DNA of 49,843 nucleotides from the NCBI GenBank assembly GCA_964408085.1, contig CAYOYB010000012.1, forward strand, positions 1 to 49,843. Direction: 5' to 3'. The DNA comes from CAJLIR01 sp964408085. Its GTDB lineage: Bacteria; Bacillota_I; Bacilli_A; RF39; UBA660. Of this stretch, positions 16,844-25,540 are shown piece after piece (the first letter of the stretch is position 1; each line of letters begins with the position of its first letter). The notes beneath the pieces were generated by a model. The model did not search any database and was not told the origin of the DNA. It saw only the letters and a list, made by a program, of their open reading frames with translations. A program made the position numbers and the translations under genes.

Positions 16844-17755
16844 TTAAAATCTTCTTCCTCCACCACCATGACTTCTTCCACTACTACTGGAATGAAAACT
16901 ACTACCACTATGACCACCACCTCTTGATGAACCACCAGAATCTGTTGGGATTGCCATTTTTGATGTATGAGTAGTTACAAATTGGTCTGTTTTTACTATT
17001 TTAGTAGATGTAGGATTAATATAACTAACTGCTGTCTGTTTCTTAATTTTAGACAATGATGTAAAATATAAAATTAATGATGTAATGATGCATATAGTTC
17101 CAGAAGTTGAGAATATTGATCCATAAGGTATTCTTTCAACATAATAAGGATTTCCATCATCGTCAATAAACAAATTGCTATTACTACTTGGATACCCTTT
17201 AACAAAATAATCCTTACTTTCTTCAATCATTCTTGTTAAACAATTATAATAATTTTTACTAGTTAAATAATCATAACCTGCATCAATAATATCATCAATT
17301 CTTACGTCACTATACATTTTTATAGCCATGCCACTAGTAGAAACATAAATTTCTCTAGTATCCATATCAATTAAAATTAATAATCCATCACGACTAGAAT
17401 TAAAACCAAAATTATTGTAATCAAAGAAATCATCAGCATAATCCATAGCGCTATATTTATTATTATAATCAATAGTAACAATTACTAAGTCATAATTGGT
17501 AGCACTAATATAGTCATCAACCTTTAAATACAAATTTTCTTCTTCACTACTGTTAAGTAAATCAGCAAAATCATAAATTTTTTCCTTTTCATCAACAGCT
17601 GGTGTTTTCAAAATTATACTTTTATTATTCGCTGTAATATTAATTGAATCAGGGACCAAATAATTATCTGTTGTTCTTTTATAAGTAGTTGTAGAGGCTC
17701 CTACATTCGTCATAAAACAAAATAAAGTTATAAAAAATATTAAAAATTTTTTCAT
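16844..17755 (-). CDS. secreted TPM-domain membrane protein with Gly/Ser/His-rich tail
   Basis: A signal peptide (KKFLIFFITLFCFMTNVGAS) is followed by a TPM domain (about 50-165; YDFADLLNSSEEE, DGLLILIDMDTREIYVSTSG), a membrane helix near 215, and a C-terminus of SRGGGHSGSSF and SHGGGGRRF type, usual for this family. TPM proteins have been linked to phosphatase activity and to membrane protein repair; the role here is open. The ATG at 17755 is preferred over one eight codons earlier because AGGTGGTAAT directly precedes it. Only one base separates it from the zinc-ribbon gene upstream, a pairing seen in other Bacillota. Confidence 0.85.
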   Translation of the reverse strand: MKKFLIFFITLFCFMTNVGASTTTYKRTTDNYLVPDSINITANNKSIILKTPAVDEKEKIYDFADLLNSSEEENLYLKVDDYISATNYDLVIVTIDYNNKYSAMDYADDFFDYNNFGFNSSRDGLLILIDMDTREIYVSTSGMAIKMYSDVRIDDIIDAGYDYLTSKNYYNCLTRMIEESKDYFVKGYPSSNSNLFIDDDGNPYYVERIPYGSIFSTSGTICIITSLILYFTSLSKIKKQTAVSYINPTSTKIVKTDQFVTTHTSKMAIPTDSGGSSRGGGHSGSSFHSSSSGRSHGGGGRRF

Positions 17756-17756
17756 A

Positions 17757-18803
17757 TTACCACCTATATCCCTGAACAATGAAAAAAAGTAAAAAAATAA
17801 TAAAAGGTACTGTAAAGCTAATCACAATCGCTAAACACAGTTTTTTCTTATCAACAGGAATTTCACCAACCATTTTTCCTGTTTGTCCATTATAAGCAAA
17901 ATGATAAATTTTATCCTTAAACTTAATATTTAAAACCCAAACAGGTAACAATACATAATCTGTACTATTCAATTTAATATTATTATTATTAGATGTTGTA
18001 ACTTTTGTTGTATAACCAGAAATACTATTAAATAAGTACTTTTTTGAATCCTCTTTTATTCTATTAATAATAACATTGTAAGCTTCATCACTATTAACAT
18101 CATATTTTTCTGAAATATAACCAGATAAATAAGACATATTAAAATCCTTAAATTCATCATAATTAAATGGTTCGATTGCATTCATTATTGTATCATCAAA
18201 ACGACTAGAACCATCAGCTGGTACCTTATCAAAACATAAATTTCCAGCTCGTGATACATTATAAGTATCTGTTTTTGTATAATTATATTTTGAATCTGAC
18301 CAACACGTAACTTTTGTACATTTAGCATTTAAACTAGCATCATTTTCACAATTATATAACCAAAAAGGTACATAAAGCCCTTCCATACTTTGAATATTTT
18401 TAACATCACTAAATTGTGTAGGAATTAGCAATCTACCTTTACATTTTTTCTTAAATGCATTAATAGCGTCTTCTTTTGTATATTTAAAAGTTATGATTTT
18501 ACTTGGAGCATATAAACCTGTTAATCTATCTTTTATAAGAGCAGTATTTTTACAATAGACACATGATGTTGAAGCAACGTTATCGCCTGTTATAATCTCA
18601 GCTCCACAACTAGAACATCTATAACCATCCATATCAGACAATTTCTCAAAACCTTTAAAACTCTCATTTTTCTTTTTATACGTTTCTAAATCTTCTAAAG
18701 AATATACATTTGCACAATATTCACACTTAAATTGCTCTTTTAATGCATCATATTTAAGTGGTGCATTACAAGATGGACATTTTTCATTTATTACATTAGC
18801 CAT
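17757..18803 (-). CDS. double zinc-ribbon protein with C-terminal membrane helix
   Basis: Two zinc ribbons occupy the first 85 residues: CPSCNAPLKYD with CEYC, and CSSCGAEI with CVYC, of TFIIB-like type. A middle domain with aromatic-rich strands (YVPFWLYNC) follows, and a membrane helix ends the protein (about 323-342). Proteins of this kind often stand next to TPM-domain genes and may act together at the membrane. GAGGTAG precedes the ATG. Confidence 0.8.
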   Translation of the reverse strand: MANVINEKCPSCNAPLKYDALKEQFKCEYCANVYSLEDLETYKKKNESFKGFEKLSDMDGYRCSSCGAEIITGDNVASTSCVYCKNTALIKDRLTGLYAPSKIITFKYTKEDAINAFKKKCKGRLLIPTQFSDVKNIQSMEGLYVPFWLYNCENDASLNAKCTKVTCWSDSKYNYTKTDTYNVSRAGNLCFDKVPADGSSRFDDTIMNAIEPFNYDEFKDFNMSYLSGYISEKYDVNSDEAYNVIINRIKEDSKKYLFNSISGYTTKVTTSNNNNIKLNSTDYVLLPVWVLNIKFKDKIYHFAYNGQTGKMVGEIPVDKKKLCLAIVISFTVPFIIFLLFFIVQGYRW

Positions 18804-18871
18804 TATTATCTACCTCTAATTAACTATATCATAAATTAACACTTTTAGAAATAAATTTATGATAAATTATA

Positions 18872-19405
18872 TTATTTTAAACTATATTCATCAATAACAT
18901 TATCGTTTATATCATAAATTACAAATTTACCATTATCATAGAATAAATAACTTTCGTTAAAATTTCCTCTTGGTAAAGAAATAGAACCAGGATTTATACA
19001 TAAAACGTTATTCTTTTTTCTAATATATGGTTTGTGTTCATGTCCATATATTAAAATACCATCACTAATTTCACCTAAATTATTATAATTATAAAGATTA
19101 CCATGATTAAAATAAAAGTCATGATTATCTATTTTAGTTTTAAATAATCCTTCATGAACAATAAAATTACACTTTTCTAAATCATTATTAGTATCACAAT
19201 TACCTTTCATACAAATTATTTTATCTTTAAATTGATTTAAAAAATCTAAAACATCTGAATAATTGTCATTTACTAAGTTAGAATAACCATAAAATAAATC
19301 ACCTAAAACAACTATCCTTTCACAATTAAACTCATAAAATCTTTTTTTTATATAATCTAAATTTTTAGCTATTCCATGAATATCAGAAATAAATATTATT
19401 CTCAT
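18872..19405 (-). CDS. YfcE/MJ0936-type metallophosphoesterase
   Basis: The dinuclear-metal motifs are complete: SDIHG at the N-terminus, GDLFYG, GNCDTN, a FNHG histidine and YGHEHKP, ending with the INPGSISLPRG loop of the YfcE family. At 177 residues it is a single-domain phosphodiesterase, probably cytosolic, with unknown natural substrate. AAAGGTG lies 5 bases before the ATG. It follows the terminator after pbpB, so it probably begins a separate transcript. Confidence 0.9.
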   Translation of the reverse strand: MRIIFISDIHGIAKNLDYIKKRFYEFNCERIVVLGDLFYGYSNLVNDNYSDVLDFLNQFKDKIICMKGNCDTNNDLEKCNFIVHEGLFKTKIDNHDFYFNHGNLYNYNNLGEISDGILIYGHEHKPYIRKKNNVLCINPGSISLPRGNFNESYLFYDNGKFVIYDINDNVIDEYSLK

Positions 19406-19461
19406 AAAATCACCTTTATTTTAAAATATTTTTTATAACTATTCACCTAACATTATTATAC

Positions 19462-19504
19462 AAAAAAATACTAAATAATAAAATTTAAAATTTAGTATTT
19501 TTTT
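19462..19504. terminator. bidirectional terminator after pbpB
   Basis: AAATACTAAA (19466-19475) pairs with TTTAGTATTT (19491-19500), flanked by A and T runs on both sides. It closes the mraZ-rsmH-ftsL-pbpB transcript. Confidence 0.75.
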
Positions 19505-19508
19505 ATAT

Positions 19509-21722
19509 TTACTCAGTATTTCCATCCTCTTGTTTATCAAAAAACTTATCCTTTAGTTTTAAATTAACAGTCATATCAGTGGTTAAAACTGTATCTTTTA
19601 AAACTGATTGTTCATAAACATAACCAAAGCCATCAAATGTATAATTGAGTTTTGTTAATTCAAAAAACTTTTGAACATCAGCTAATGCCCAACCTGACAT
19701 ATCAGGTAAAATTATATTTGAACCATTCGTTAATAAATAAATTTTATCCCCAGTAACTATAGTAGTATTTTTCTTAGGATATTGGTCCACAACTTTTTCT
19801 CCATCACCAATAATGACTAAATTAAAACCATGATTATCTAATTCTTTCTTAACATCATCTAATGTTTTATTATTATAATTTTGAACATCATACGTATCAA
19901 CTACTTCAATATTACTTTTATCATTAAAAATATTTTTAAATTTAGCAACACTTTCCATAACAGATCTAGTTGCATTTACCATACCACTACTAGCTCCATT
20001 ACTTGGTTTTTTCATTGTAGAATAAATAATTATTTGTGGGTCATCGTATGGATACATTCCGGCAAATGAGAATATATAATCATTTTCACCATCTAAATAT
20101 CTACCTTGTGAAACATCGTAAATTTGAGCAGTACCAGTTTTACCAATTACATCTAAACCATCAATTCGATAATTTTTTCCAGTAGCAACTGGGTCATCAC
20201 TATTAACAACATTATACATTAGTTTTTTCATCTTTTCGACAGTTTCTTCACTAACAATTTGCTTACTCTCTTCAATTTGTGTTTCATATAAAATCTCACC
20301 AGTACTATTATCAACAATTTTTTTAACAATATGTGGTTTTAACATTTTACCATTATTTGAAATTATTGTTAAAGCTTGTAATTGTTGAATAGCCGTAATA
20401 GTAATACCTTGACCAAAAGATGCGTTAGCAACTTCAATTGGATAATTAAATGATGATATATTACCAGCAGCTTCATTAGAAAGCTCAATACCAGTTTGTT
20501 CTCCAAAACCATAACTTTCTAAACAAGAACGTAGTTTTTGCTTATCCAAAATTGTTTGCATCAAAGTTGAAACAGCAACATTACTAGAATATTCAAAACC
20601 TTTATCATAACTAATTCTACCCCAACCCCAAATATTCCAATCTTTAACTTCATCATCAGTAAATCTAATACTACCAGATTGATATAAATCATCACCATTA
20701 TATAAGCCTGTTTCCATAGCACACATATAAGTATATATTTTCATTGTTGAACCAGGTTCAAATGTAGTAGAAATAAGTGGATTTTCATAATTAGTAATAT
20801 TTCTTATATTTGGGTCAAATGATGGTGATGCTGATGTACCTAAAATTTCGCCAGTTTTAGCATCCATAACTGTTAAAGTCATCCATTCAGGATTATTATT
20901 CTCCATAACTTCTTTAACTGATGCTTCAACAAAACGTTGGATATTAGAATCAATTGTCAAATAAATATCGTTTCCGTCAATAGCTGGATCTAATATTTCT
21001 GGTGTATCAGGAATTTTGTAGCCAGATAAATCTCTTTGATAAGTAAGAGAACCGTCCTTACCACTAAGTTCCTTATTATAATGTGCTTCAACTCCCATCT
21101 CTCCAACTAAATTATATTGTAATTTATCAACACCATTTTCATTAACTTCTTGTTCATATTGTCTAACATAACCAATAATATATGACGCAAAATCGCCATT
21201 AGGATAATATCTCTTAGTTGATTCAACAAAGTCAATTCCCGGTAGGCCTAAAGACTCTATATCTTCTTTTTTTAACTCAGTAATATTTCTTCCACCTGGT
21301 CCTAACTCTACTTGCCAAGCATTTTTATTAATCGCATCATTTAGTAGTTTTTTTATAACTTCAACATCCATATTTAAAATAGGTGCCAGTGCTTCTGAAG
21401 TTGCTATTACATCAGTAACGTGCTTTTGGACTTTAGAATTTCCTGTAACATTAGGACTAACATAAGCAATAACTGTATAAGAAGTTACATTAGAGGCTAA
21501 GGTATTACCTAAAGAATCATAAATAGTTCCACGATTAGATTGTAAAACATTAGTAACTGTGTTTCGATTAGAGGAAAATTCTTTCATATTTATACCATAA
21601 ATATTAGGTGATAATGCTAGATAGCAAAGTTGAATAAATAAAAGAAATAGAAAAAAAAGAAAACAAATAAAAACCTTTTTTGGAAAAAGCCAATTTTTTT
21701 CTTTTGTTTTATTTGTCTTCAT
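19509..21722 (-). CDS. pbpB: class B penicillin-binding protein, PbpB/FtsI type, with two PASTA domains
   Basis: A basic tail and membrane helix (about 15-38), a dimerisation domain starting SNRGTIYDSLG, and a transpeptidase domain with STMK (near 326), SSN (near 377) and KTGTAQ (near 529). Two C-terminal PASTA domains (about 605-720) match Bacillus PbpB, also by length (737 residues). As last gene of the mraZ block after ftsL it should be the septal transpeptidase, working outside the membrane with FtsW and FtsL. GAGGTG precedes the ATG and 16 bases separate it from ftsL. Confidence 0.9.
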   Translation of the reverse strand: MKTNKTKEKNWLFPKKVFICFLFFLFLLFIQLCYLALSPNIYGINMKEFSSNRNTVTNVLQSNRGTIYDSLGNTLASNVTSYTVIAYVSPNVTGNSKVQKHVTDVIATSEALAPILNMDVEVIKKLLNDAINKNAWQVELGPGGRNITELKKEDIESLGLPGIDFVESTKRYYPNGDFASYIIGYVRQYEQEVNENGVDKLQYNLVGEMGVEAHYNKELSGKDGSLTYQRDLSGYKIPDTPEILDPAIDGNDIYLTIDSNIQRFVEASVKEVMENNNPEWMTLTVMDAKTGEILGTSASPSFDPNIRNITNYENPLISTTFEPGSTMKIYTYMCAMETGLYNGDDLYQSGSIRFTDDEVKDWNIWGWGRISYDKGFEYSSNVAVSTLMQTILDKQKLRSCLESYGFGEQTGIELSNEAAGNISSFNYPIEVANASFGQGITITAIQQLQALTIISNNGKMLKPHIVKKIVDNSTGEILYETQIEESKQIVSEETVEKMKKLMYNVVNSDDPVATGKNYRIDGLDVIGKTGTAQIYDVSQGRYLDGENDYIFSFAGMYPYDDPQIIIYSTMKKPSNGASSGMVNATRSVMESVAKFKNIFNDKSNIEVVDTYDVQNYNNKTLDDVKKELDNHGFNLVIIGDGEKVVDQYPKKNTTIVTGDKIYLLTNGSNIILPDMSGWALADVQKFFELTKLNYTFDGFGYVYEQSVLKDTVLTTDMTVNLKLKDKFFDKQEDGNTE

Positions 21723-21738
21723 AATTAAACACCTCTAT

Positions 21739-22035
21739 TTATTCATTAATAATAATGACATTTTGATTGTTATATGATAATCCCATATTTTTAACAACAT
21801 CTTGAACTTCTGTAAAAGATGTTAATTCATTAACTTGCATATTTAAACTTTCAATTCTTTTTTCTTGTTCGCTAATATCATATTTTAACTTTTCGACACT
21901 CATACTTAAATGACCAACACTAGCACCACAAAATATTTTTAAAACCATGGTCGATATAAGGCATAAAAAAGCTGTCATATATAACAATTTTTCCCCTTTA
22001 GTCATTTTCATTTTTCTTGATTTTTTCTTTTTCAT
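21739..22035 (-). CDS. ftsL: FtsL-like divisome protein
   Basis: A 98-residue bitopic protein: strongly basic cytoplasmic N-terminus, one membrane helix (about 16-37), and an extracellular heptad-like coiled coil (VEKLKYDISEQEKRIESLNM). Sequence alone is weakly conserved; the position between rsmH and pbpB makes FtsL the natural call. It would link the septal PBP and FtsW to DivIC. AGAGGG precedes the ATG. Confidence 0.85.
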   Translation of the reverse strand: MKKKKSRKMKMTKGEKLLYMTAFLCLISTMVLKIFCGASVGHLSMSVEKLKYDISEQEKRIESLNMQVNELTSFTEVQDVVKNMGLSYNNQNVIIINE

Positions 22036-22036
22036 A

Positions 22037-22960
22037 TTATCCCTCTTTTATTCTTTCTATGACCCTTAATTTAGCACTTCGACTACGATTATTTTCGGAC
22101 AACTCCTCCAAATTAGGTGTAATACTAGCTATAATTTTAAACTTTGGTTGATATTGTGGTGGAATAACAGGCATTTTACTTATTGCCTTATCAACTGTAC
22201 TACAATCCTTAAATATTTTTTTACAAATTTTATCTTCTAATGAGTGAAAAGTAATAACACAAATTCGACCGCCAACTTCAAGTATCTCTAAAGCATCTGT
22301 CAAAGCATGCTCAAAAACATTTAATTCATCATTTACTTCAATTCTAATAGCTTGAAAAACTTTTCTAGCAGGGTGTTTTTCTCTTTTATATTTTTCTGGA
22401 ACAGCACTCTTAATTATTTCAACTAATTCTAATGTAGTTGAAATTTTTTCATTTTCACGATAACTAATAATTTTTTTAGCTATTGGTACTGCATATTTTT
22501 CTTCACCATAATCACGAAAAATACGAATTAAATCTTCATATTCATAATTATTAACAACATGAAAAGCTGATAATTTATTATTTTGATCCATGCGCATATC
22601 CAAAGGTGCATCTTTATGAAAACTAAATCCACGATAATCTTCATCTAATTGTGGCGATGATACACCTAAGTCAAATAGAATTCCATTAACCTTATTAACA
22701 CTACGTTTATTTAATTCAGACTTTAAATTCACAAAATTACTTTTAATAATTTCAAAATTAGTAGCAACTTTATTTAAACGTTCCCTACTATAATTAATAG
22801 CTTCAATATCTTGATCAAAACAGTATAAAAAACCATCTTTAACTTTTTCAAGTATTTTACTACTATGTCCACCATACCCTAAAGTGCAATCAACAATGAT
22901 ACTGCTATTTTGCAAATTCAAATATTCTAAACAACTATCTAGTAAAACACTCTTATGCAT
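22037..22960 (-). CDS. rsmH: RsmH, 16S rRNA m4C1402 methyltransferase
   Basis: Opens HKSVLLDSCLEYL and carries the SAM-binding DCTLGYGGHSSKIL loop, GILFDLGVSSPQLD, the RGFSFHKDAPLDMRMD motif and RICVITFHSLEDKICK, all diagnostic of RsmH (MraW). It methylates N4 of C1402 in the ribosomal decoding site. At 307 residues it is full length. It starts 10 bases past mraZ with AAGGGGTGA overlapping the mraZ end, and is separated from ftsL by one base. Confidence 0.97.
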   Translation of the reverse strand: MHKSVLLDSCLEYLNLQNSSIIVDCTLGYGGHSSKILEKVKDGFLYCFDQDIEAINYSRERLNKVATNFEIIKSNFVNLKSELNKRSVNKVNGILFDLGVSSPQLDEDYRGFSFHKDAPLDMRMDQNNKLSAFHVVNNYEYEDLIRIFRDYGEEKYAVPIAKKIISYRENEKISTTLELVEIIKSAVPEKYKREKHPARKVFQAIRIEVNDELNVFEHALTDALEILEVGGRICVITFHSLEDKICKKIFKDCSTVDKAISKMPVIPPQYQPKFKIIASITPNLEELSENNRSRSAKLRVIERIKEG

Positions 22961-22970
22961 GAGTCACCCC

Positions 22971-23405
22971 TTAAATATTAAAATTTGAAGCAAATAAATT
23001 ATCTGCTATATCAGATAAATTATCTTCATTAGCACTAATAAATTCTTGCCAATTTTCATTACTCCATACTTCTAATCGATCATTAACCCCTATAATAATA
23101 CAATCCTTTTTTAAATTTGCGAACGCAACAAGTGGTGATGGAATATTAATACGTCCTTGTTTATCAAATTCCAAAGTGGTAGCGCCTGATAAAAAGATTC
23201 TCATAAAATTTCGTACATCTTTAGTTTGTGGTAATTCTTTATACTTTCTAATAATATTATCCCATTCTTCTTTAGGATAAATAGATAGACATTTATCTAA
23301 GCCTCTTGTAACAACAAAACCTTCTCCCAATTCATAACGAATTTTGGAAGGAATGGTCAATCGACCCTTTTCATCAATTGTATGATGATATTCACCCATC
23401 AGCAT
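22971..23405 (-). CDS. mraZ: MraZ, transcriptional repressor of the division cluster
   Basis: Contains both SpoVT/AbrB-like halves: GEYHHTIDEKGRLTIPSKIR near the start and LEFDKQGRINIPSPLVAFA in the second half. The ring-forming protein binds repeats upstream of its own gene and controls the dcw operon. The ATG at 23405 (MLMGEYHH) is chosen over a GTG three codons upstream, since MraZ normally starts here and GTGGGTG sits 6 bases before it. Its operator is visible directly upstream. Confidence 0.95.
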   Translation of the reverse strand: MLMGEYHHTIDEKGRLTIPSKIRYELGEGFVVTRGLDKCLSIYPKEEWDNIIRKYKELPQTKDVRNFMRIFLSGATTLEFDKQGRINIPSPLVAFANLKKDCIIIGVNDRLEVWSNENWQEFISANEDNLSDIADNLFASNFNI

Positions 23406-23414
23406 TAAAATCAC

Positions 23415-23449
23415 CCACTTTTAACCACTTTGTTCCACTGTACACCACT
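23415..23449 (-). promoter_or_regulatory. MraZ operator: four AGTGG boxes at 10-bp spacing
   Basis: On minus, AGTGG recurs at 23449-23445, 23439-23435, 23429-23425 and 23419-23415, each separated by exactly 5 bases, with a fifth box at 23472-23468. Tandem GTGG-type repeats at 10-bp period are the known MraZ target in Mollicutes and other bacteria. The array covers the expected transcription start and reaches the ribosome binding site. Confidence 0.85.
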
Positions 23450-23478
23450 ATTTTACTCTTTTATCTACCACTTGTAAA
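23450..23478 (-). promoter_or_regulatory. mraZ promoter
   Basis: TTTACA (23473-23478), 17 bases, TAAAAT (23450-23455) on the minus strand, immediately ahead of the MraZ boxes. Confidence 0.7.
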
Positions 23479-23564
23479 TACCTTAACCACAAAAATTTAA
23501 GTATTTTACAATAAAAATTTATCATTAGGAATATTTTTTTACATATAGTTTATTGTAATATAAA

Positions 23565-23584
23565 AAAAGAGGCTCGCCTCTTTT
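23565..23584 (-). terminator. terminator of the YjcZ-like mini-operon
   Basis: AAAAGAGGC, a 2-base loop and GCCTCTTTT form a 9-bp stem followed on minus by T residues. It overlaps the stop codon of the 47-residue protein and insulates mraZ. Confidence 0.8.
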
Positions 23585-23726
23585 AATACCAACTAACAAA
23601 AGATCCAATTATAATAGCAAGTAGAATATAAAGAATAATTATAATCCAATAGCTTGAAACTTGGTTAGTTGATGAGTTTTGATTGTTACAATTAGTATTA
23701 CATTTGCCAGAATTTTGACATGCCAC
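23583..23726 (-). CDS. 47-residue single-helix membrane protein
   Basis: A GTG start with a full AGGAGGTGATATAA ribosome binding site. The product begins MACQNSGKCNTNCNNQ, a Cys/Asn-rich head with three cysteines, and ends in one membrane helix (about 26-44) and SWY. It follows the YjcZ-like gene by 23 bases and ends in a terminator, so it is a real second gene of a mini-operon. The helix resembles the YjcZ group but the head does not. Function unknown. Confidence 0.75.
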   Translation of the reverse strand: MACQNSGKCNTNCNNQNSSTNQVSSYWIIIILYILLAIIIGSFVSWY

Positions 23727-23749
23727 TTATATCACCTCCTATTTTAGGC

Positions 23750-23833
23750 TTAAATATATGCCCCAAGTATAATGATTAAAAGTATAAATAATACTAAAAC
23801 AATAGCAGCTCCAGAAACTCCTGTATTACACAT
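23750..23833 (-). CDS. YjcZ-like mini membrane protein
   Basis: Only 27 residues: MCNTGVSGAAIVLVLFILLI, ending in LGAYI. The pattern of short Cys/Gly head plus a single IVLVLFILLII helix matches the YjcZ family of Bacillus small proteins, several of which are sporulation-associated. AGGAGG lies 9 bases before the ATG and a good promoter stands upstream. Conceptually it localises to the membrane; the role is not known. Confidence 0.75.
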   Translation of the reverse strand: MCNTGVSGAAIVLVLFILLIIILGAYI

Positions 23834-23864
23834 AGTTCATTCCTCCTTTTTGTCTTTTCACATT

Positions 23865-23893
23865 ATTGTATGGAATTTTGAAAATTGTGTGAA
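23865..23893 (-). promoter_or_regulatory. promoter of the YjcZ-like mini-operon
   Basis: TTCACA (23888-23893), 17 bases, TACAAT (23865-23870) on minus, about 30 bases before the 27-residue gene. Confidence 0.6.
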
Positions 23894-23992
23894 TACTTAC
23901 AACTAATTATTGTATTTTTTTATTATTTTTGTTATTATATATATGTAAACTTAAGCATTTAAATTATAATTTACAAATTGAAGGGAGACAAA

Positions 23993-24964
23993 ATGAAAAA
24001 GAAATTATTAACAATTATTGCCTGTACATTATTATTAACAGGTTGTGGTAAAATACCAAAATTAGAAAATGGTGAAGAAGTTGTAGCAGAACTAGAAGGA
24101 AAAAGCTTTACTGCTAATGAACTTTATGACGAATTAAAAAAATCTACTGGAACATCATTACTAGTAAATATGATTGATGATTATATAGCAGAAAAAGAAA
24201 TTGAAACTAATGATGCCGCTAAAGAATATGCTAAAACAGAACTTGAAAACTTAAAATATCAATATGAATTATATCAAATGGATTTTAATGCAGCTATGAA
24301 ACAAGCAGGTTATGATTCAGAAGAAAAATTATTAGATGAGATTATTTTAGAATATAAAAAAGACAAAGTTGTAGAAAATTACGCTAAAGAACAAATAAGT
24401 GATGAAGAAGTTGAAAATTACTATAATGAAAATATTTTTGGCGAAATTACAGCTAGACATATTTTAATAAAACCTGAAACTAATAGTAATATGAGTGATG
24501 AAGAAAAAAAGGCTAAAGAAGAAGAAGCATTCAATTATGCAAAAGGTTTAATTAATCAATTAAATGATGGTGCTAACTTTGAAGAATTAGCTAAAGAACA
24601 TTCTGCTGATACAGGATCTGCTAGCGAAGGTGGTTTAATTAAAGATTTCACTAAAACTGGTGAAAATGCTGTGGTTAGTGAATTCTGGAATGCTGCTAAT
24701 GATTTAAAAGATGGTGAATACACAAGCGAACCAGTTAAAAGTTCATTTGGATATCATATCATATTAAGAGTTAGTCAAAATGAAAGACCTAGTTTAGAAG
24801 ATACAAAAGATGATATTTTAACAACATTAGTTGAAGCTAAATTACAAATTGATCAAAATTTAAGCGCTAAATATTGGGTTGAAATAAGAAAAAAATATAA
24901 TTTAAATATTATTGATAGTGATATCAAAAAAGTTTATGATGATACAGTAGAAAGTTACCAATAA
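23993..24964 (+). CDS. prsA: PrsA-like foldase lipoprotein (parvulin peptidyl-prolyl isomerase)
   Basis: A lipoprotein signal peptide ends in LLLTGCG with the lipidated Cys. A SurA/PrsA-like N-terminal chaperone region follows, and a parvulin (PpiC) domain spans about 150-260 (TARHILIKPE, FEELAKEHSADTGSASEGGLI, SSFGYHIILR). It folds exported proteins on the outer face of the membrane. The ATG at 23993 is used because AAGGGAGA lies 6 bases before it; an upstream in-frame TTG overlaps that site. It is monocistronic, with a terminator right after the stop. Confidence 0.93.
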   Translation: MKKKLLTIIACTLLLTGCGKIPKLENGEEVVAELEGKSFTANELYDELKKSTGTSLLVNMIDDYIAEKEIETNDAAKEYAKTELENLKYQYELYQMDFNAAMKQAGYDSEEKLLDEIILEYKKDKVVENYAKEQISDEEVENYYNENIFGEITARHILIKPETNSNMSDEEKKAKEEEAFNYAKGLINQLNDGANFEELAKEHSADTGSASEGGLIKDFTKTGENAVVSEFWNAANDLKDGEYTSEPVKSSFGYHIILRVSQNERPSLEDTKDDILTTLVEAKLQIDQNLSAKYWVEIRKKYNLNIIDSDIKKVYDDTVESYQ

Positions 24965-24999
24965 AAAAAGAACTGATTTTAGTAATCAGTTTCTTTTTT
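24964..24999 (+). terminator. terminator of prsA
   Basis: AAAGAACTGATT and AATCAGTTTCTTT pair with a single bulged A and run into TTTTTT. Confidence 0.85.
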
Positions 25000-25021
25000 A
25001 TTTCATTATATAATGCTATTG

Positions 25022-25459
25022 CTAATTATTTTGATATAATTTTTTTGAAAATTGTTTTTCTCGATAACGTTTTCCATTAACATAAAATTTATTATGACTA
25101 TTACTGTACTTATCTCGAACAATTCTAGTGTAGCCAATTTTTTGACCTATTCTTCTAATAATCAATGTTTCTTTACAATCTTGATCATAGTATACTTCCG
25201 TACCATAACTATATAGCCTAACAACATTGTAACCATTACAAGCACAAAAATTACCCTCGTTTGTGTTTCCAGAATTAATAACAGATAAAACGTTAGGATT
25301 ATCAAAGGCTTTAATATCAGTATCATTTGTTTCTGTTGTATTAATCGATTTTGGATAAATAGAATTAATTTTATCTAAGTTATAAATTTTACCTAATTTA
25401 TAAATACTTGATAATCCTTTTAGTTGTTCTAATATTTCCAATTTTGGAATATCTTTCAT
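25022..25459 (-). CDS. hypothetical 145-residue protein
   Basis: Not recognised. No signal peptide or membrane helix. The N-terminal third is helical (IPKLEILEQLKGL), the middle is Asn/Thr-rich, and the C-terminal half is basic and strand-like with FCACNGYNV, GTEVYYDQDC and KFYVNGKRYREK. Three cysteines (FCAC and DQDC) could bind metal. It has a near-consensus promoter and AAGGGGGA ribosome binding site, so it is well expressed in principle. It converges on prsA and follows recX without obvious functional link. Confidence 0.65.
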   Translation of the reverse strand: MKDIPKLEILEQLKGLSSIYKLGKIYNLDKINSIYPKSINTTETNDTDIKAFDNPNVLSVINSGNTNEGNFCACNGYNVVRLYSYGTEVYYDQDCKETLIIRRIGQKIGYTRIVRDKYSNSHNKFYVNGKRYREKQFSKKLYQNN

Positions 25460-25485
25460 ATAAATCCCCCTTCGTTATGCGCTAT

Positions 25486-25514
25486 ATTGTAACATTAATA
25501 TTTCTAGATGTCAA
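25486..25514 (-). promoter_or_regulatory. strong promoter of the 145-residue protein
   Basis: TTGACA (25509-25514), 17 bases, TACAAT (25486-25491) on minus: the best sigma-A type match in this part of the window. Confidence 0.7.
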
Positions 25515-25540
25515 TGAAAAATTTAAGCTTTCTATAAATC

